Notes: a model not told the origin generated them from the letters alone. Shown: positions 1-8,197, counted from the first letter of the stretch. The stretch: DNA of 64,000 nt from an uncultured Lachnospiraceae bacterium (GCA_934352055.1 CAKRJY010000001.1:558001-622000), one strand, 5' to 3'. Translations and numbers: made by a program.

Positions 1-124
1 TCCAAAAGATTATGGAAAGCCGTGGTTTGGTCAGTTGATGGCAGGACCTCAGTTACTGGCTTATTATCTGCAGATTGATTTTTGGCTGCGTGAATATCAT
101 GTCAGTTACCAGCTGCCTTCCTAA
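1..124 (+). CDS. C-terminal end of a probable asparagine synthase (glutamine-hydrolysing), partial
   Basis: Only the last 40 codons are in the window, in the frame whose first full codon is at position 2; TAA is at 122-124. The tail has the segment KPWFGQLMAGPQ followed by a Tyr/Leu/Trp-rich end. From memory this matches the C-terminus of Firmicute AsnB-type asparagine synthases, which make Asn from Asp, ATP and Gln in the cytoplasm. The ATPase and glutaminase domains lie outside the window, so the call rests on this tail alone. A hairpin with a T run follows directly. Confidence 0.5.
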   Translation, partial: PKDYGKPWFGQLMAGPQLLAYYLQIDFWLREYHVSYQLPS

Positions 125-139
125 TGCCTTTTTACAGAC

Positions 140-180
140 ACAGACCCCATCAGGGCTATCCTCCTGATGGGATCTGTTTT
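140..180. terminator. bidirectional intrinsic terminator between asnB-like gene and dpaB
   Basis: The stem CCATCAGG (147-154) / CCTGATGG (163-170) is extended by ACAGA (140-144) / TCTGT (173-177) across a small CC/GA mismatch. A T run follows on the plus strand. It lies between the plus-strand stop at 124 and the minus-strand dpaB stop at 179, so it can serve both convergent genes. Confidence 0.75.
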
Positions 181-757
181 ATCGCAGCACCGGCTGGATC
201 TGTCGTCCATGTAATGCTTCCTCAATTGTCTCCGGCAGCCATTTCGTTTTTGCAATCATGGAGCCCGGTTTCTTTTCGTAATCGTCCTGACCAAATGGTA
301 CAAAGTATATATTTTTCATGTACATCAAAGCTCCAATATTTTTAAAGTTCATACCAAGCGCATCGTTGGTAGAAATAGAAATCACAAGCGGGCGATTGTT
401 TCGCAAATGCGCTTTCGCCGCCATCAATACCGGTGTATCTACAATGCCTGCTTCCAATTTTGCCAGTGTATTTCCCGTACAAGGCGCTATCACCATCACA
501 TCCAGAAGGGCTTTGGGACCAATCGGCTCCGCTTCCTGTATGGTGCGTATCCCCTGTTTTCCTGTCATCTTTGTCACGTCCTCCAAAAAAGCTTCCGCTT
601 TTCCAAACCGTGTATCTAACTGCTGTGTCTGGTAAGAATAAATAGGAACGACCGTTGCCCCCAGATCCACCAGTCTTTGTATCTCTTTTTTAATCTTATC
701 ATGTGTGCAAAAAGATCCTGTAATTCCAAATCCTATGGTATATCCTGAAAAATCCAT
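179..757 (-). CDS. dpaB: dipicolinate synthase subunit B
   Basis: With DpaA it makes dipicolinic acid from the lysine-pathway dihydrodipicolinate product in the mother cell during sporulation; the Ca-DPA ends up in the spore core. The 192-residue product has a flavoprotein-like fold: N-terminal GFGITGSFCTHDK and the mid-protein APCTGNTLAK loop, followed by a conserved NDALGMNFKNIG segment. The ATG at 757 is preferred because GAGGGAGAGAG lies just before it; an in-frame ATG at 772 sits directly after the dpaA stop with no room for a ribosome-binding site. It is co-transcribed with dpaA, as in B. subtilis spoVFAB. Confidence 0.95.
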   Translation of the reverse strand: MDFSGYTIGFGITGSFCTHDKIKKEIQRLVDLGATVVPIYSYQTQQLDTRFGKAEAFLEDVTKMTGKQGIRTIQEAEPIGPKALLDVMVIAPCTGNTLAKLEAGIVDTPVLMAAKAHLRNNRPLVISISTNDALGMNFKNIGALMYMKNIYFVPFGQDDYEKKPGSMIAKTKWLPETIEEALHGRQIQPVLR

Positions 758-772
758 CTCTCTCCCTCTCAT

Positions 773-1648
773 TTATGACTTCCATTTCTCACAGTGTGGA
801 TGATAGTCAAAAGGCATGGCTTCCAACAAAATCTGTGCACTTGTCTTCGGACAGTATATGCCCGGCAATCCCAGAGCCAGCTTGTATGGCACCCCTTTTT
901 CCTTGCAATATGCTCCATCGCATCCGCCCGGTGCTGACGCGATATCGAGGACAACGGCATCTTCTTTCAAGGCATCAATTTCTTTTTTCGTAATCACGAG
1001 CGCCGGTATGGTATTAATAACGGCATCTGCCTCGTCAAACGGAATCACTGCGTCCATCGGATAATCCAAAAATCCAAAATAATGTGCCATGGATAATGCC
1101 CGTTCACTTCGGGCTACAATTGATACATGTGCTCCCATACAATATAGTTTTTCCGCGATTGGTTTCCCACAATTTCCAAATCCCATCACGATAACATTAG
1201 CATCTTCGATGTTGACCGGCATCAGCTGACTGAGTTCAGCAATACAGCCTTCCGCCGTTGCAATCGCATTTTTCATTGCGACACCGGACTCCTCCAAAAC
1301 ATCCAGCCATGGAATACCATAATCATCTAGAAGAGAACGCAGCGATTTTGAAATGGCTCCGCCAATGCAAAGCTGAATATCATAGCGATGTGCAATCAGA
1401 CATTGCTCCAACCGCCCCTGATCAGTAATACGGCTCACAGGCACAGGCAAAATCAAAACACCTGCGCACCACAGTTTCTCCGTCCCACGTGGCATAGGTT
1501 CTTCCCGCAAATCCCATGTGACAACGGTATAACCTTTTTCTTCCAATAGCCGCGCCATGTAAACCTGTCGCTCATCTACAATCAATATTCCGATTCCCGT
1601 GCTCTTACTTACGATCTTCTCTTCTGCCACAATTTCCTTTTGTTCCAT
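773..1648 (-). CDS. dpaA: dipicolinate synthase subunit A
   Basis: This is the NAD(P)-binding partner of DpaB in dipicolinate synthesis. The 291-residue length fits the family. The C-terminal half carries a Rossmann fold with the dinucleotide loop VMGFGNCGKPIAEKL (about residues 155-169), and ends in the LALGLPGIYCPKTSA segment typical of DpaA. The start has GGAGGTGGC just upstream. dpaB begins about 16 nt after the stop. The pair indicates that the organism forms true endospores. I found no convincing mother-cell sigma promoter at proper spacing upstream. Confidence 0.95.
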   Translation of the reverse strand: MEQKEIVAEEKIVSKSTGIGILIVDERQVYMARLLEEKGYTVVTWDLREEPMPRGTEKLWCAGVLILPVPVSRITDQGRLEQCLIAHRYDIQLCIGGAISKSLRSLLDDYGIPWLDVLEESGVAMKNAIATAEGCIAELSQLMPVNIEDANVIVMGFGNCGKPIAEKLYCMGAHVSIVARSERALSMAHYFGFLDYPMDAVIPFDEADAVINTIPALVITKKEIDALKEDAVVLDIASAPGGCDGAYCKEKGVPYKLALGLPGIYCPKTSAQILLEAMPFDYHPHCEKWKS

Positions 1649-1756
1649 ATGCCACCTCCGTAATTTATCATATGCATCTTTCTACGGGGCGTTCTTATCG
1701 TATTCTCTGAATATTCTGTCTATTTAACTTTTTATAAAATATTTTCTAATTTCTTA

Positions 1757-1785
1757 TTGACAAATGATTCATTGTGCGTTATTAT
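1757..1785 (+). promoter_or_regulatory. strong sigma-A promoter driving an orphan transcript
   Basis: -35 TTGACA (1757-1762), a 17-nt spacer, and -10 TATTAT (1780-1785). Transcription would start near 1792 and run away from dpaA. No plus-strand gene lies downstream before the convergent glycosyltransferase gene that ends at 2168. Confidence 0.75.
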
Positions 1786-1791
1786 CTAGTT

Positions 1792-2165
1792 ACAAACAAA
1801 GAACGAGAGACGAAGAGAAGACTTTCAAAAGAATTTCTCGTATCGATTATAAAATCTAAGTAAAGGAGGTAAAAGCCACCAGGACATTCAACTTTATCTT
1901 AACCACTCTGATTGGTATAGATCAGAATCTTATTTAACAAAGTAGTCACACTTTTATACCCGGACAGTATCCGTCCATAGTCAAAAGAAAATGAAGTGTA
2001 TGTCATTACAGCAAATGTTAAATGAGAAAGGAACTTTATTAACGAGTGTCATAGATAATTGAAGAAAGAGAAAGAGAGGTATCGTCCCTTGGACAATACA
2101 ATAACAACAGAACATTTCTAAAGGCGGGTGCTCATCATAATGAATGGTCATCCGCCTTTAGCTTT
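1792..2165 (+). ncRNA. putative non-coding RNA of about 370 nt, family unknown
   Basis: This gene-free interval starts at a near-consensus promoter and ends in a 13-bp hairpin (2118-2130 / 2149-2161). Inside are several local stems: ACGAGA/TCTCGT; TCTGAT/ATCAGA; ACACTT/AAGTGT; and GTAT-GTCC/GGAC-ATAC with a 3-nt loop. An AAAGGAGGT stretch near 1862 resembles a perfect Shine-Dalgarno sequence but has no start codon at usable spacing. I see no hallmark of RNase P RNA, tmRNA, SRP RNA or 6S RNA. A 23-codon ORF (1991-2062) lies inside. The boundaries are inferred. Confidence 0.45.
2118..2161. terminator. hairpin at the end of the orphan transcript and glycosyltransferase gene
   Basis: Inverted repeat CTAAAGGCGGGTG (2118-2130) / CATCCGCCTTTAG (2149-2161), 13 pairs including one G-U, with an 18-nt loop. 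The plus-strand exit (CTTTGTCTATTGCTTT) is only moderately T-rich, so termination strength is uncertain. It lies 6 nt beyond the stop codon of the convergent minus-strand gene. Confidence 0.5.
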
Positions 2166-2167
2166 GT

Positions 2168-3394
2168 CTATTGCTTTATTTCGATCAGTTCTAACAGCTG
2201 CGATGCATGTGCCTTCCAGCTGTATAAGCGTTCTGCAGTCTCCATAGCCTGCTTTGCTATCTGTTTTTGTTCTGCCATCGGCATCGCCCGAAGCATTTCT
2301 TCCAACGCATCCAGTTCCCAATTGGAATAGTGTACAAACTGCTTTCCATCACACCACCGGGCATCCACATTTTTTGCCATGTCACTATAACAGACACAGC
2401 CATTGATTGCCGCCGATGTCACGCGATCGTGCATTCCTTTTGCAAACAGAGGATTTACGTCAAGTACACGTTGTGTGTGTGCAAGCAGATCATAGGTTTC
2501 TTCGATGCGCTTTGCCCCAAGCAGCGTCACATGGGAAGCGTCGGCAAGCGGTGTCTGCTCCCAGCCTTCCCCTACGATTGTCAACGGTATGTGCAGCTTT
2601 GCAACATAAGAAAGCACCTGATGGCGTCTTGCATTGCGCACATATTTATCCACGAGATACAGATAATTCATCAGAACCGGAAATTCGCTCACGCCGTAGT
2701 AGCCTTCCTGCAGCTTCTGCGCATCCACAATCTTTTCTAAAGCCTCTTCCATCGGCACCTCAATCCGCCCTAATGCCGCATCCCATTTTCCTGCCAGCAT
2801 TTCTTCCCGCAAAGCATTGCCCAGTGCATACAATGCATCTGCCCTCTGCGCATCTTTATGCACTTTACTGCACAACGCACGAAACTTTTCTAACATCTTC
2901 TGCTCCGGCTCATACGTTCCCGAAAACAAAAGCGGTATCTCTCTTTTTTCATAGGGGATCTGCTTCGCCTGTGCACTCTGTGTCACTCCTAACGGCAAAT
3001 ATGACACCTGCTGCAAATGTGGATAATAGCTGCGCATATAGGCCTCGTGATAATGATCTATGGCAATCGCATAATAATTTTGCAGAGGAAACATAAGCCC
3101 CGGGTGATGATAGAGCGGATGGTCGACAATATAATTATAGAAAGGTGCTCCTAACACGTCCAAAAAGCGCCGGTCATCCTCCAACACAAAATAGGGTAGT
3201 TTGGAATTGATATCCACTACCCCATCATATTGTCTGCCGAGAAGATCCTCCAATGCAGAGTAATCCTCTCCCAGACTCATATATTCACTTTTTATGCCAT
3301 ATTCTGCTGTTGCCTTTTGCATCTGCTGCAAAAAATAACTGCCCGAGTAATAGCACAATTCTCTGGTATGTAAAAACAAAATCCGCTTTTGCAT
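2168..3394 (-). CDS. CgeB-like glycosyltransferase family protein
   Basis: A 408-residue cytoplasmic protein with no signal peptide or membrane span. It has a GT-B-like layout: an N-terminal domain (HTRELCYYSGSY...) and a C-terminal sugar-nucleotide-binding half with NPLFAKGMHDRVTSA followed by a Gly/Cys patch, which resembles the CgeB / DUF3880-type family. In B. subtilis, CgeB acts in outer spore-layer maturation, and the nearby dpaAB genes are consistent with a sporulation role, but the substrate cannot be read from the sequence. The ATG directly follows the map stop codon, so it is probably translated from a map transcript. Confidence 0.65.
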   Translation of the reverse strand: MQKRILFLHTRELCYYSGSYFLQQMQKATAEYGIKSEYMSLGEDYSALEDLLGRQYDGVVDINSKLPYFVLEDDRRFLDVLGAPFYNYIVDHPLYHHPGLMFPLQNYYAIAIDHYHEAYMRSYYPHLQQVSYLPLGVTQSAQAKQIPYEKREIPLLFSGTYEPEQKMLEKFRALCSKVHKDAQRADALYALGNALREEMLAGKWDAALGRIEVPMEEALEKIVDAQKLQEGYYGVSEFPVLMNYLYLVDKYVRNARRHQVLSYVAKLHIPLTIVGEGWEQTPLADASHVTLLGAKRIEETYDLLAHTQRVLDVNPLFAKGMHDRVTSAAINGCVCYSDMAKNVDARWCDGKQFVHYSNWELDALEEMLRAMPMAEQKQIAKQAMETAERLYSWKAHASQLLELIEIKQ

Positions 3395-4264
3395 TTAGTA
3401 AGCAAGTACCTCCACACCATCTTCTGTCACAGCCACCTGGTATTCCCACTGTGCTGATGGTTCGCCATCTAACGTGTACACTTCCCAACCGTTTTCCTGA
3501 TCTGTGTAGATACGTACGGTTCCTGCATTTACCATTGGCTCAATCGTAAATGTCATACCCGGAACGAGCAGCATCTCCTGACCACGCTTGGTATGATAGC
3601 CGATCCATGGCTCTTCATGGAACTCTAAACCACATCCATGGCCTCCGATTTCACGTACAACCGTATAACCGTTTGCTGCTGCATGTTCACACACAACGGC
3701 TCCGATATCTCCCATAAAGCCCCATGGCTTCACTTCTTTTAATCCAAGCTCTACGCATTCTTTTGTCACTTCGACTAATTTGCGTTTTTCCGGGCTTACA
3801 TCCCCCAATAAAAACATGCGGGATGAGTCAGAATAATAACCATTATAAATCGTAGAACAGTCTACATTGACAATGTCTCCATCCTGCAAAATAACATCTT
3901 CCGATGGGATTCCATGGCATACCTGATCATTGACAGAAGTGCAGACACTCTTTGGAAATCCCTCATAATTCAATGGTGCAGGAATACCACCCATCTCTGT
4001 CGTCACGCGGTTTACAATGTCATCGATTTCCTGTGTGCTCATACCCACGCGAATCTGCTTTGCCACCTCATCTAAGCAGGCAATATTGATTTTGGCGCTC
4101 TCTTTGATACCGGCAATCTGCTCCGGTGTCTTTATAATCTCATGGGGCGGTACAATATGACCTTCGCGTTCAAACGAAGCTATCTTACGGTCAAACGCCT
4201 CATGACACTGCTTGTACTTTCTTCCACTGCCACACCAGCAGGGATCATTTCTTCCAATTTTCAT
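3395..4264 (-). CDS. map: type I methionine aminopeptidase with N-terminal SEC-C zinc motif
   Basis: Removes the initiator Met from nascent proteins. Residues 6-21 form a SEC-C zinc motif (NDPCWCGSGRKYKQCH; ligands Cys9, Cys11, Cys20, His21), a small domain otherwise found at the SecA C-terminus. The catalytic domain follows with the pita-bread metal ligands: Asp in VNVDCS and SDSSRM, His in GGHGCGLEFHEEP, and Glu in FTIEPM. Length is 289 residues against about 250 for forms without SEC-C. It overlaps the upstream gene by ATGA and runs directly into the glycosyltransferase gene. Confidence 0.95.
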   Translation of the reverse strand: MKIGRNDPCWCGSGRKYKQCHEAFDRKIASFEREGHIVPPHEIIKTPEQIAGIKESAKINIACLDEVAKQIRVGMSTQEIDDIVNRVTTEMGGIPAPLNYEGFPKSVCTSVNDQVCHGIPSEDVILQDGDIVNVDCSTIYNGYYSDSSRMFLLGDVSPEKRKLVEVTKECVELGLKEVKPWGFMGDIGAVVCEHAAANGYTVVREIGGHGCGLEFHEEPWIGYHTKRGQEMLLVPGMTFTIEPMVNAGTVRIYTDQENGWEVYTLDGEPSAQWEYQVAVTEDGVEVLAY

Positions 4265-4962
4265 TTTTCTTCACTATCCTTTTCTTCCTGACCGTTTACA
4301 TAATTTACTTTGTCATGGTTCAATGTAATATCCCCCACGGCAATCCGGTCCCATATCTTATCATTAATCTCAACATCCTGGGATTCCAGCCATTTTTCAT
4401 AGTAGCCACCATTCCAGGAATACGAGCTGTATGACCTGTTATTTTTCTCTGCCACATACGTCTGGTATTTTTCCGCCAGTGCGATATGCTGCATGGTCTT
4501 AATCAAATACTCATCTGACACCGGAAGCTGATCCATCTGTTCTTCCAAAAGATCCATCCAAAAGTCCGATATCGTATTTTCCAACATTTTTTGCTCTTTG
4601 GCATCCAATGTCATACCTTTTTCCATCGCTTTCTGGTAGTAAATATAATCATGGATTGCCATCTGCATCATGGTATCTTTTGCATCCTGACGGATGAAAT
4701 GCCCATCTATATGGAGATTCCAATAATCCGCTGTACTGTCCGGATGATATACCATTGCCTGTTTTTCTACTTCACGTTCTTCGAAAACCACATAAAACGC
4801 CAGCCATTTCATCTTAACTGCCTGTCCATCCACCGTAAATGCTGTCTCATCCAGGCAATCGCGATAATCCAACCGTTGGCGGCTTTGCCAGGAATGTACC
4901 AGGCCCACAAGCAGTGCAATCATAACAATTGCAAGGATTATATTTTTTAACCATCGCTTCAT
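4261..4962 (-). CDS. membrane-anchored SurA/PrsA-N-like protein of unknown function
   Basis: A 233-residue product with one N-terminal membrane segment (about residues 7-25, WLKNIILAIVMIALLVGLVH), so most of it probably faces the outside. The remainder is acidic and helical and resembles the chaperone-like N domain of PrsA/SurA foldases (FTVDGQAVK... then a long helical region); no PPIase domain is present. It ends in a charged EEKDSEEK tail that overlaps map by four bases. I do not recognise a specific family; a foldase-like chaperone role is only a guess. Confidence 0.45.
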   Translation of the reverse strand: MKRWLKNIILAIVMIALLVGLVHSWQSRQRLDYRDCLDETAFTVDGQAVKMKWLAFYVVFEEREVEKQAMVYHPDSTADYWNLHIDGHFIRQDAKDTMMQMAIHDYIYYQKAMEKGMTLDAKEQKMLENTISDFWMDLLEEQMDQLPVSDEYLIKTMQHIALAEKYQTYVAEKNNRSYSSYSWNGGYYEKWLESQDVEINDKIWDRIAVGDITLNHDKVNYVNGQEEKDSEEK

Positions 4963-5002
4963 ATGCCCCGCCTTTCCGTTGGTAGCGTTCTGCTATCAGC
5001 TA

Positions 5003-6139
5003 TTATAACACACGTCGTACCGTAATAATGTTATGGCAATATACGGAACGGTTATTTGTGATACCTGCAGATGTACTCTGTGCTTCCACAATGCGACCAC
5101 CGCCGGCATAAATCGCCACATGCCCCGCATAGCAGACAATATCGCCCGGCTGCATATTGTTCACACTGACTTCCTGTCCCACGCTTCGCCAGCCATATGA
5201 CGTCAATCGACCATAATTGATGCCAAAGTTCTTCAATACATAATATACAAAGCCACTGCAGTCAGCTCCGGTATTTGGATCTGTACCGCCCCATACATAG
5301 GGATAGCCCACATACTGGTTTGCAAAAGCAACGACAGAACCGCCGCTGACACCTGTCGTCTGCGAAGGATTCAGATTCGCGCCGCCACTGCTTCCGCCGG
5401 CATTTCCTCCAGCATTTCCATTATTTCCGGTATTTCCACTATTGTTGTTATTGGCATTGTTGTTCGCCATCAATGCTGCCAACTGGCGCTGGCGTGCCAA
5501 TTCTGCTTGTCTTGCCGCCAATGCCTTGGCATCCGCAAGTTCTGACTTGATGTCTTCCATTTCACCCTTTTTTTCAGAGATCATGGCATTCAACTGTGCC
5601 TTCTGGTCTGCAAGCTGTGCCTTGTTGCTCTCTAAGGATGCTTTTTCCTCTTCCAATGAAGTCTTCAGATCTTCCACTTCATTTCTTGCCGCCTCATAGT
5701 TGCCAAGTACCGTACGGTCATAGGTATACACCGCATTGATATTTTCCAGACGGTTCAAAAAATCAGAAATACTGCCCGATTCCAGTAGTACCGTCATGAT
5801 ATTTTCATCACTATTCTCATACATAAACTGGATACGGATTTTCATGGCTGCATACTGTTGTTCCACAGCAGCCTGTGCTTCTGCAAGCGTTTCTTCCGCA
5901 TCTGCAATCTCTTGTGTTTTGCTGGAAATCTCTGACTCCAATGTCGTCATTTCCGTCACAAGTGCGACCATATCACTATCCAAACCATTCAATTCCGATT
6001 GGATACTACTTTGTTCTTCTTCTATTTCAGAAATGCTGCGGACAGCACTCACATGCATTGGGCGGGTAAATAACATCGTTCCTGCCAATCCCAGTGCAAG
6101 TGCCGTACGTCCACATTTATAAAAATTCATCTTTTTCAT
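5003..6139 (-). CDS. secreted NlpC/P60 peptidoglycan hydrolase with coiled-coil N-terminus
   Basis: Domains in order: a signal peptide (basic start, LALGLAGTMLFTR, then an AxA-like HVSA site near residue 32), a long coiled coil of about 190 residues like the CwlO/PcsB N-domain, a low-complexity Asn/Gly-rich linker, and a C-terminal NlpC/P60 domain with the Cys in GADCSGFVYY and His in GHVAIY. It should cut D-Glu-DAP-type bonds in peptidoglycan, probably controlled through the coiled coil by FtsEX-like partners (family knowledge). The ATG at 6139 has a short 3-nt gap to GAGGTG; the ATG at 6130 is an alternative. The 5' region has a CTGCGT/ACGCAG hairpin (6170-6190) and a TATAAT box (6201-6206). 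Confidence 0.9.
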   Translation of the reverse strand: MKKMNFYKCGRTALALGLAGTMLFTRPMHVSAVRSISEIEEEQSSIQSELNGLDSDMVALVTEMTTLESEISSKTQEIADAEETLAEAQAAVEQQYAAMKIRIQFMYENSDENIMTVLLESGSISDFLNRLENINAVYTYDRTVLGNYEAARNEVEDLKTSLEEEKASLESNKAQLADQKAQLNAMISEKKGEMEDIKSELADAKALAARQAELARQRQLAALMANNNANNNNSGNTGNNGNAGGNAGGSSGGANLNPSQTTGVSGGSVVAFANQYVGYPYVWGGTDPNTGADCSGFVYYVLKNFGINYGRLTSYGWRSVGQEVSVNNMQPGDIVCYAGHVAIYAGGGRIVEAQSTSAGITNNRSVYCHNIITVRRVL

Positions 6140-6255
6140 GTACACCTCATTCGTTTTTCATCACGTCTTCTGCGTTTATCAAAGACGCAGTGCTCCTTTT
6201 ATTATAATAGAAAAAAGCGGACGCATTTGCAACCGGAAAATACTAGAAATCTGTG

Positions 6256-7806
6256 TCAGGACATCATATAAATATGTTTCATCACAAGCAATTTTTGTCC
6301 TTTTTGCAAAATTTCCTGATTCAGATCGTTTGTCGTCATCAACTCCTGCTTTGTTGTATGAAAACGTTTGGCAATGGACCACAGATCATCGCCATCTTTT
6401 ACAACATATCCAATCATGCCCGGCTCATTTTGCAAGCGTTCCATATCGAGTGGTTCCTCCACAAAATCATCCGGCAAAGATACACTTCTGCGGTGAAACG
6501 CCATGACGGATACCAGAATTTCCAGGCGGCACTGCATCGTCCCCGCATCTGCCATAGCACTCTGTGCACGATAAATGTTTGCCGTCACATCCAGATAATC
6601 TCCCGGTTCGACTGCTCCTGCCTCCATTTCCCCTTCAAATGGAATTGATAATCGTTCGTTTGCAAATGGCTGCATTTCATCTGAAGTCCCATAAAGCACT
6701 TCCACCTCACACATACCTTTGATATGTATGGCGCGCTCCTGCACCTGCACTTCCTGTACCATCGCACTGCTTTGGCAATCGCACAAATACAGAACTTCCT
6801 TCTCGGTATCCATTCTTTTTCGTCCTTCTGCCGTAAATGTAGCTTCGTTTTTCATTGCCATCTGCCACAGTTCTTCCTCATGGCGATGCACATGTAATTC
6901 TCTTGCCATACAGTAGGCATCCTGCAGCAATTCCACCTCTTCTTCCTGCCAGACAAAAAGTTCCACTTCCATCGCATATTCCACTGCAAGATTGCGCATC
7001 TCTCCGTCTAAATCCTCTCTTGGTTCCAAGGATGCTTGCGTACGGACTGGTTTTATCTGAAAAAATCCATCTGTTGGTGGAATGTCACAATCCATTTGCA
7101 TGGATACCGGCACACTCGTCTCATACCACGCGTATCCTTGTGCCCCCTCATATAAAGCAAACAGACATAACATACCGGTGATTTCCACGCCCTCGTTATT
7201 CTGCCGCATGCTCATCTGTTCCAATTTGACATCCTGCCACAAGATAAAGCGTACATCCGGTTTTTCCTTCGGCAGCGTCACTTCCTGTTTAAAGCGCAGA
7301 CGATCTCCCCGTTTCTCCACAAATTTCAGTACACGGCGCTGCTCTTTTTTTATCTGATATTCCGCCGGGTATTCTGTGTAAAGCGGAAGTTCTAATTCTT
7401 CGCCCTCACAAATGCATACCACAAGATCTGCTAGTCCCCGCAAAGACAGCTTCCGGGAATTGATCACAACAACACCAAGATCTTCCATCCGGGTTTGCAC
7501 ACTTACATCCTCCGGCCGCACGCCGCCTTCAATATGCACGCGCTCTGAAAATGGCATCTCGCCGCGCACACCATCCACAGTCCCCGCTTCTCCCTGATAT
7601 AAAATAGCAAACTGAACCTTCCCTTTGACGCTGACGTACTCTTCCTCCGGAACGATCTCCTCGATTTTGACCGTGCCACGGCTCTTAATGACATACACAA
7701 TGTCTTTTTTATATTCCGGCAAATTGTAATCTTCTTCCACAATCAGCTGCATCGTCACTTCCTGTGGTGTTTTATTTTTATGTATTTGTTTTGTTTCTAA
7801 CTCCAT
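6256..7806 (-). CDS. sipL: SipL-like DUF3794 and LysM spore morphogenesis protein
   Basis: A 516-residue protein without signal peptide or membrane span, so mother-cell cytoplasmic. It holds repeated DUF3794 (SPOCS) modules and a C-terminal LysM domain of about 45 residues (GYVVKDGDDLWSIAKRF... to the end). This architecture is that of C. difficile SipL, which uses its LysM domain to bind the ATPase SpoIVA and tether the coat to the forespore. The SD is GGTGGGTAGGGT. A sigma-E-like promoter lies at 7835-7865. SpoIVA itself is not in the window. Confidence 0.85.
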   Translation of the reverse strand: MELETKQIHKNKTPQEVTMQLIVEEDYNLPEYKKDIVYVIKSRGTVKIEEIVPEEEYVSVKGKVQFAILYQGEAGTVDGVRGEMPFSERVHIEGGVRPEDVSVQTRMEDLGVVVINSRKLSLRGLADLVVCICEGEELELPLYTEYPAEYQIKKEQRRVLKFVEKRGDRLRFKQEVTLPKEKPDVRFILWQDVKLEQMSMRQNNEGVEITGMLCLFALYEGAQGYAWYETSVPVSMQMDCDIPPTDGFFQIKPVRTQASLEPREDLDGEMRNLAVEYAMEVELFVWQEEEVELLQDAYCMARELHVHRHEEELWQMAMKNEATFTAEGRKRMDTEKEVLYLCDCQSSAMVQEVQVQERAIHIKGMCEVEVLYGTSDEMQPFANERLSIPFEGEMEAGAVEPGDYLDVTANIYRAQSAMADAGTMQCRLEILVSVMAFHRRSVSLPDDFVEEPLDMERLQNEPGMIGYVVKDGDDLWSIAKRFHTTKQELMTTNDLNQEILQKGQKLLVMKHIYMMS

Positions 7807-7834
7807 ACCCTACCCACCATTTCTGTGTTTGTAT

Positions 7835-7865
7835 ATACATATGAGATGGCATGGCACGATATGAC
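7835..7865 (-). promoter_or_regulatory. candidate sigma-E promoter of sipL
   Basis: On the minus strand, -35-like GTCATAT (7859-7865), a 15-nt spacer, and -10-like CATATGTAT (7835-7843). These resemble the mother-cell sigma-E consensus (GKMATATT, 14-15 nt, CATACAMT), closely at the -35 and only partly at the -10. A start near 7828 gives a 22-nt leader before the ATG at 7806. Confidence 0.4.
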
Positions 7866-7911
7866 AGTACAACGTATTTTCCTCGTCGCTATAACAGCGA
7901 TAAAGTTACCA

Positions 7912-7942
7912 TAACAAAAAACCGGACCATACAGTCCGGTTT
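7912..7942 (-). terminator. intrinsic terminator of veg
   Basis: Stem AAACCGGAC (7919-7927) / GTCCGGTTT (7934-7942) with a 6-nt loop, followed on the minus strand by a T run and then GTTATGGTAAC. It lies 16 nt after the veg stop codon. The T run and the following bases are identical to those after the tRNA-Gly terminator (see findings). Confidence 0.85.
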
Positions 7943-7957
7943 CTTGGTCTTATGAAA

Positions 7958-8197
7958 TTAACATAACTTCATACGAATTTCTTTTGTAATGATGTCCGTA
8001 TAACTGAACGATAACAACTGAGATGGCTTCTCTTCTGTATCGTCCGTCAAAATCGTAAATACACTTGGATAGGCTTCCTGAATGATGCCTTCCTGAATGT
8101 CTACCTTGTTGCGTCCCTTATCCAGCTGAATCACGACCTTGTTGCCACACTGCTGCTTGACAGAAGCGCGCACTTTATCAAAATCTGAATGTTCCAT
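7958..8197 (-). CDS. veg: Veg family protein
   Basis: A small, widely conserved Firmicute protein of 79 residues (MEHSDFDKVRASVKQQCG..., core LDKGRNKVDIQEGIIQEAYPSVF). In B. subtilis Veg promotes biofilm gene expression by inhibiting SinR; the fold is a small beta-barrel. Start at 8197 is chosen because AGGAGGT lies 9 nt upstream; an ATG at 8218 precedes that SD. It has its own strong promoter (8248-8276) and terminator, so it is an independent, probably highly expressed unit. Confidence 0.92.
   Translation of the reverse strand: MEHSDFDKVRASVKQQCGNKVVIQLDKGRNKVDIQEGIIQEAYPSVFTILTDDTEEKPSQLLSFSYTDIITKEIRMKLC

Noticed and set aside
1666..1674. CATATGATA as a sigma-K -10 box for dpaA (minus strand)
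   Set aside because: It matches the consensus but lies so close to the ATG that transcription would start within the Shine-Dalgarno sequence, and no -35 match is at proper spacing.
2267..3096. Plus-strand open frames opposite the glycosyltransferase gene
   Set aside because: They are shadow frames of a well-supported minus-strand gene, without RBS or recognisable domains.
6201..6232. TTGCAA ... TATAAT as a promoter for the NlpC/P60 gene
   Set aside because: The -10 is perfect but the spacer to TTGCAA is 20 nt and no better -35 is present; mentioned only within the gene entry.
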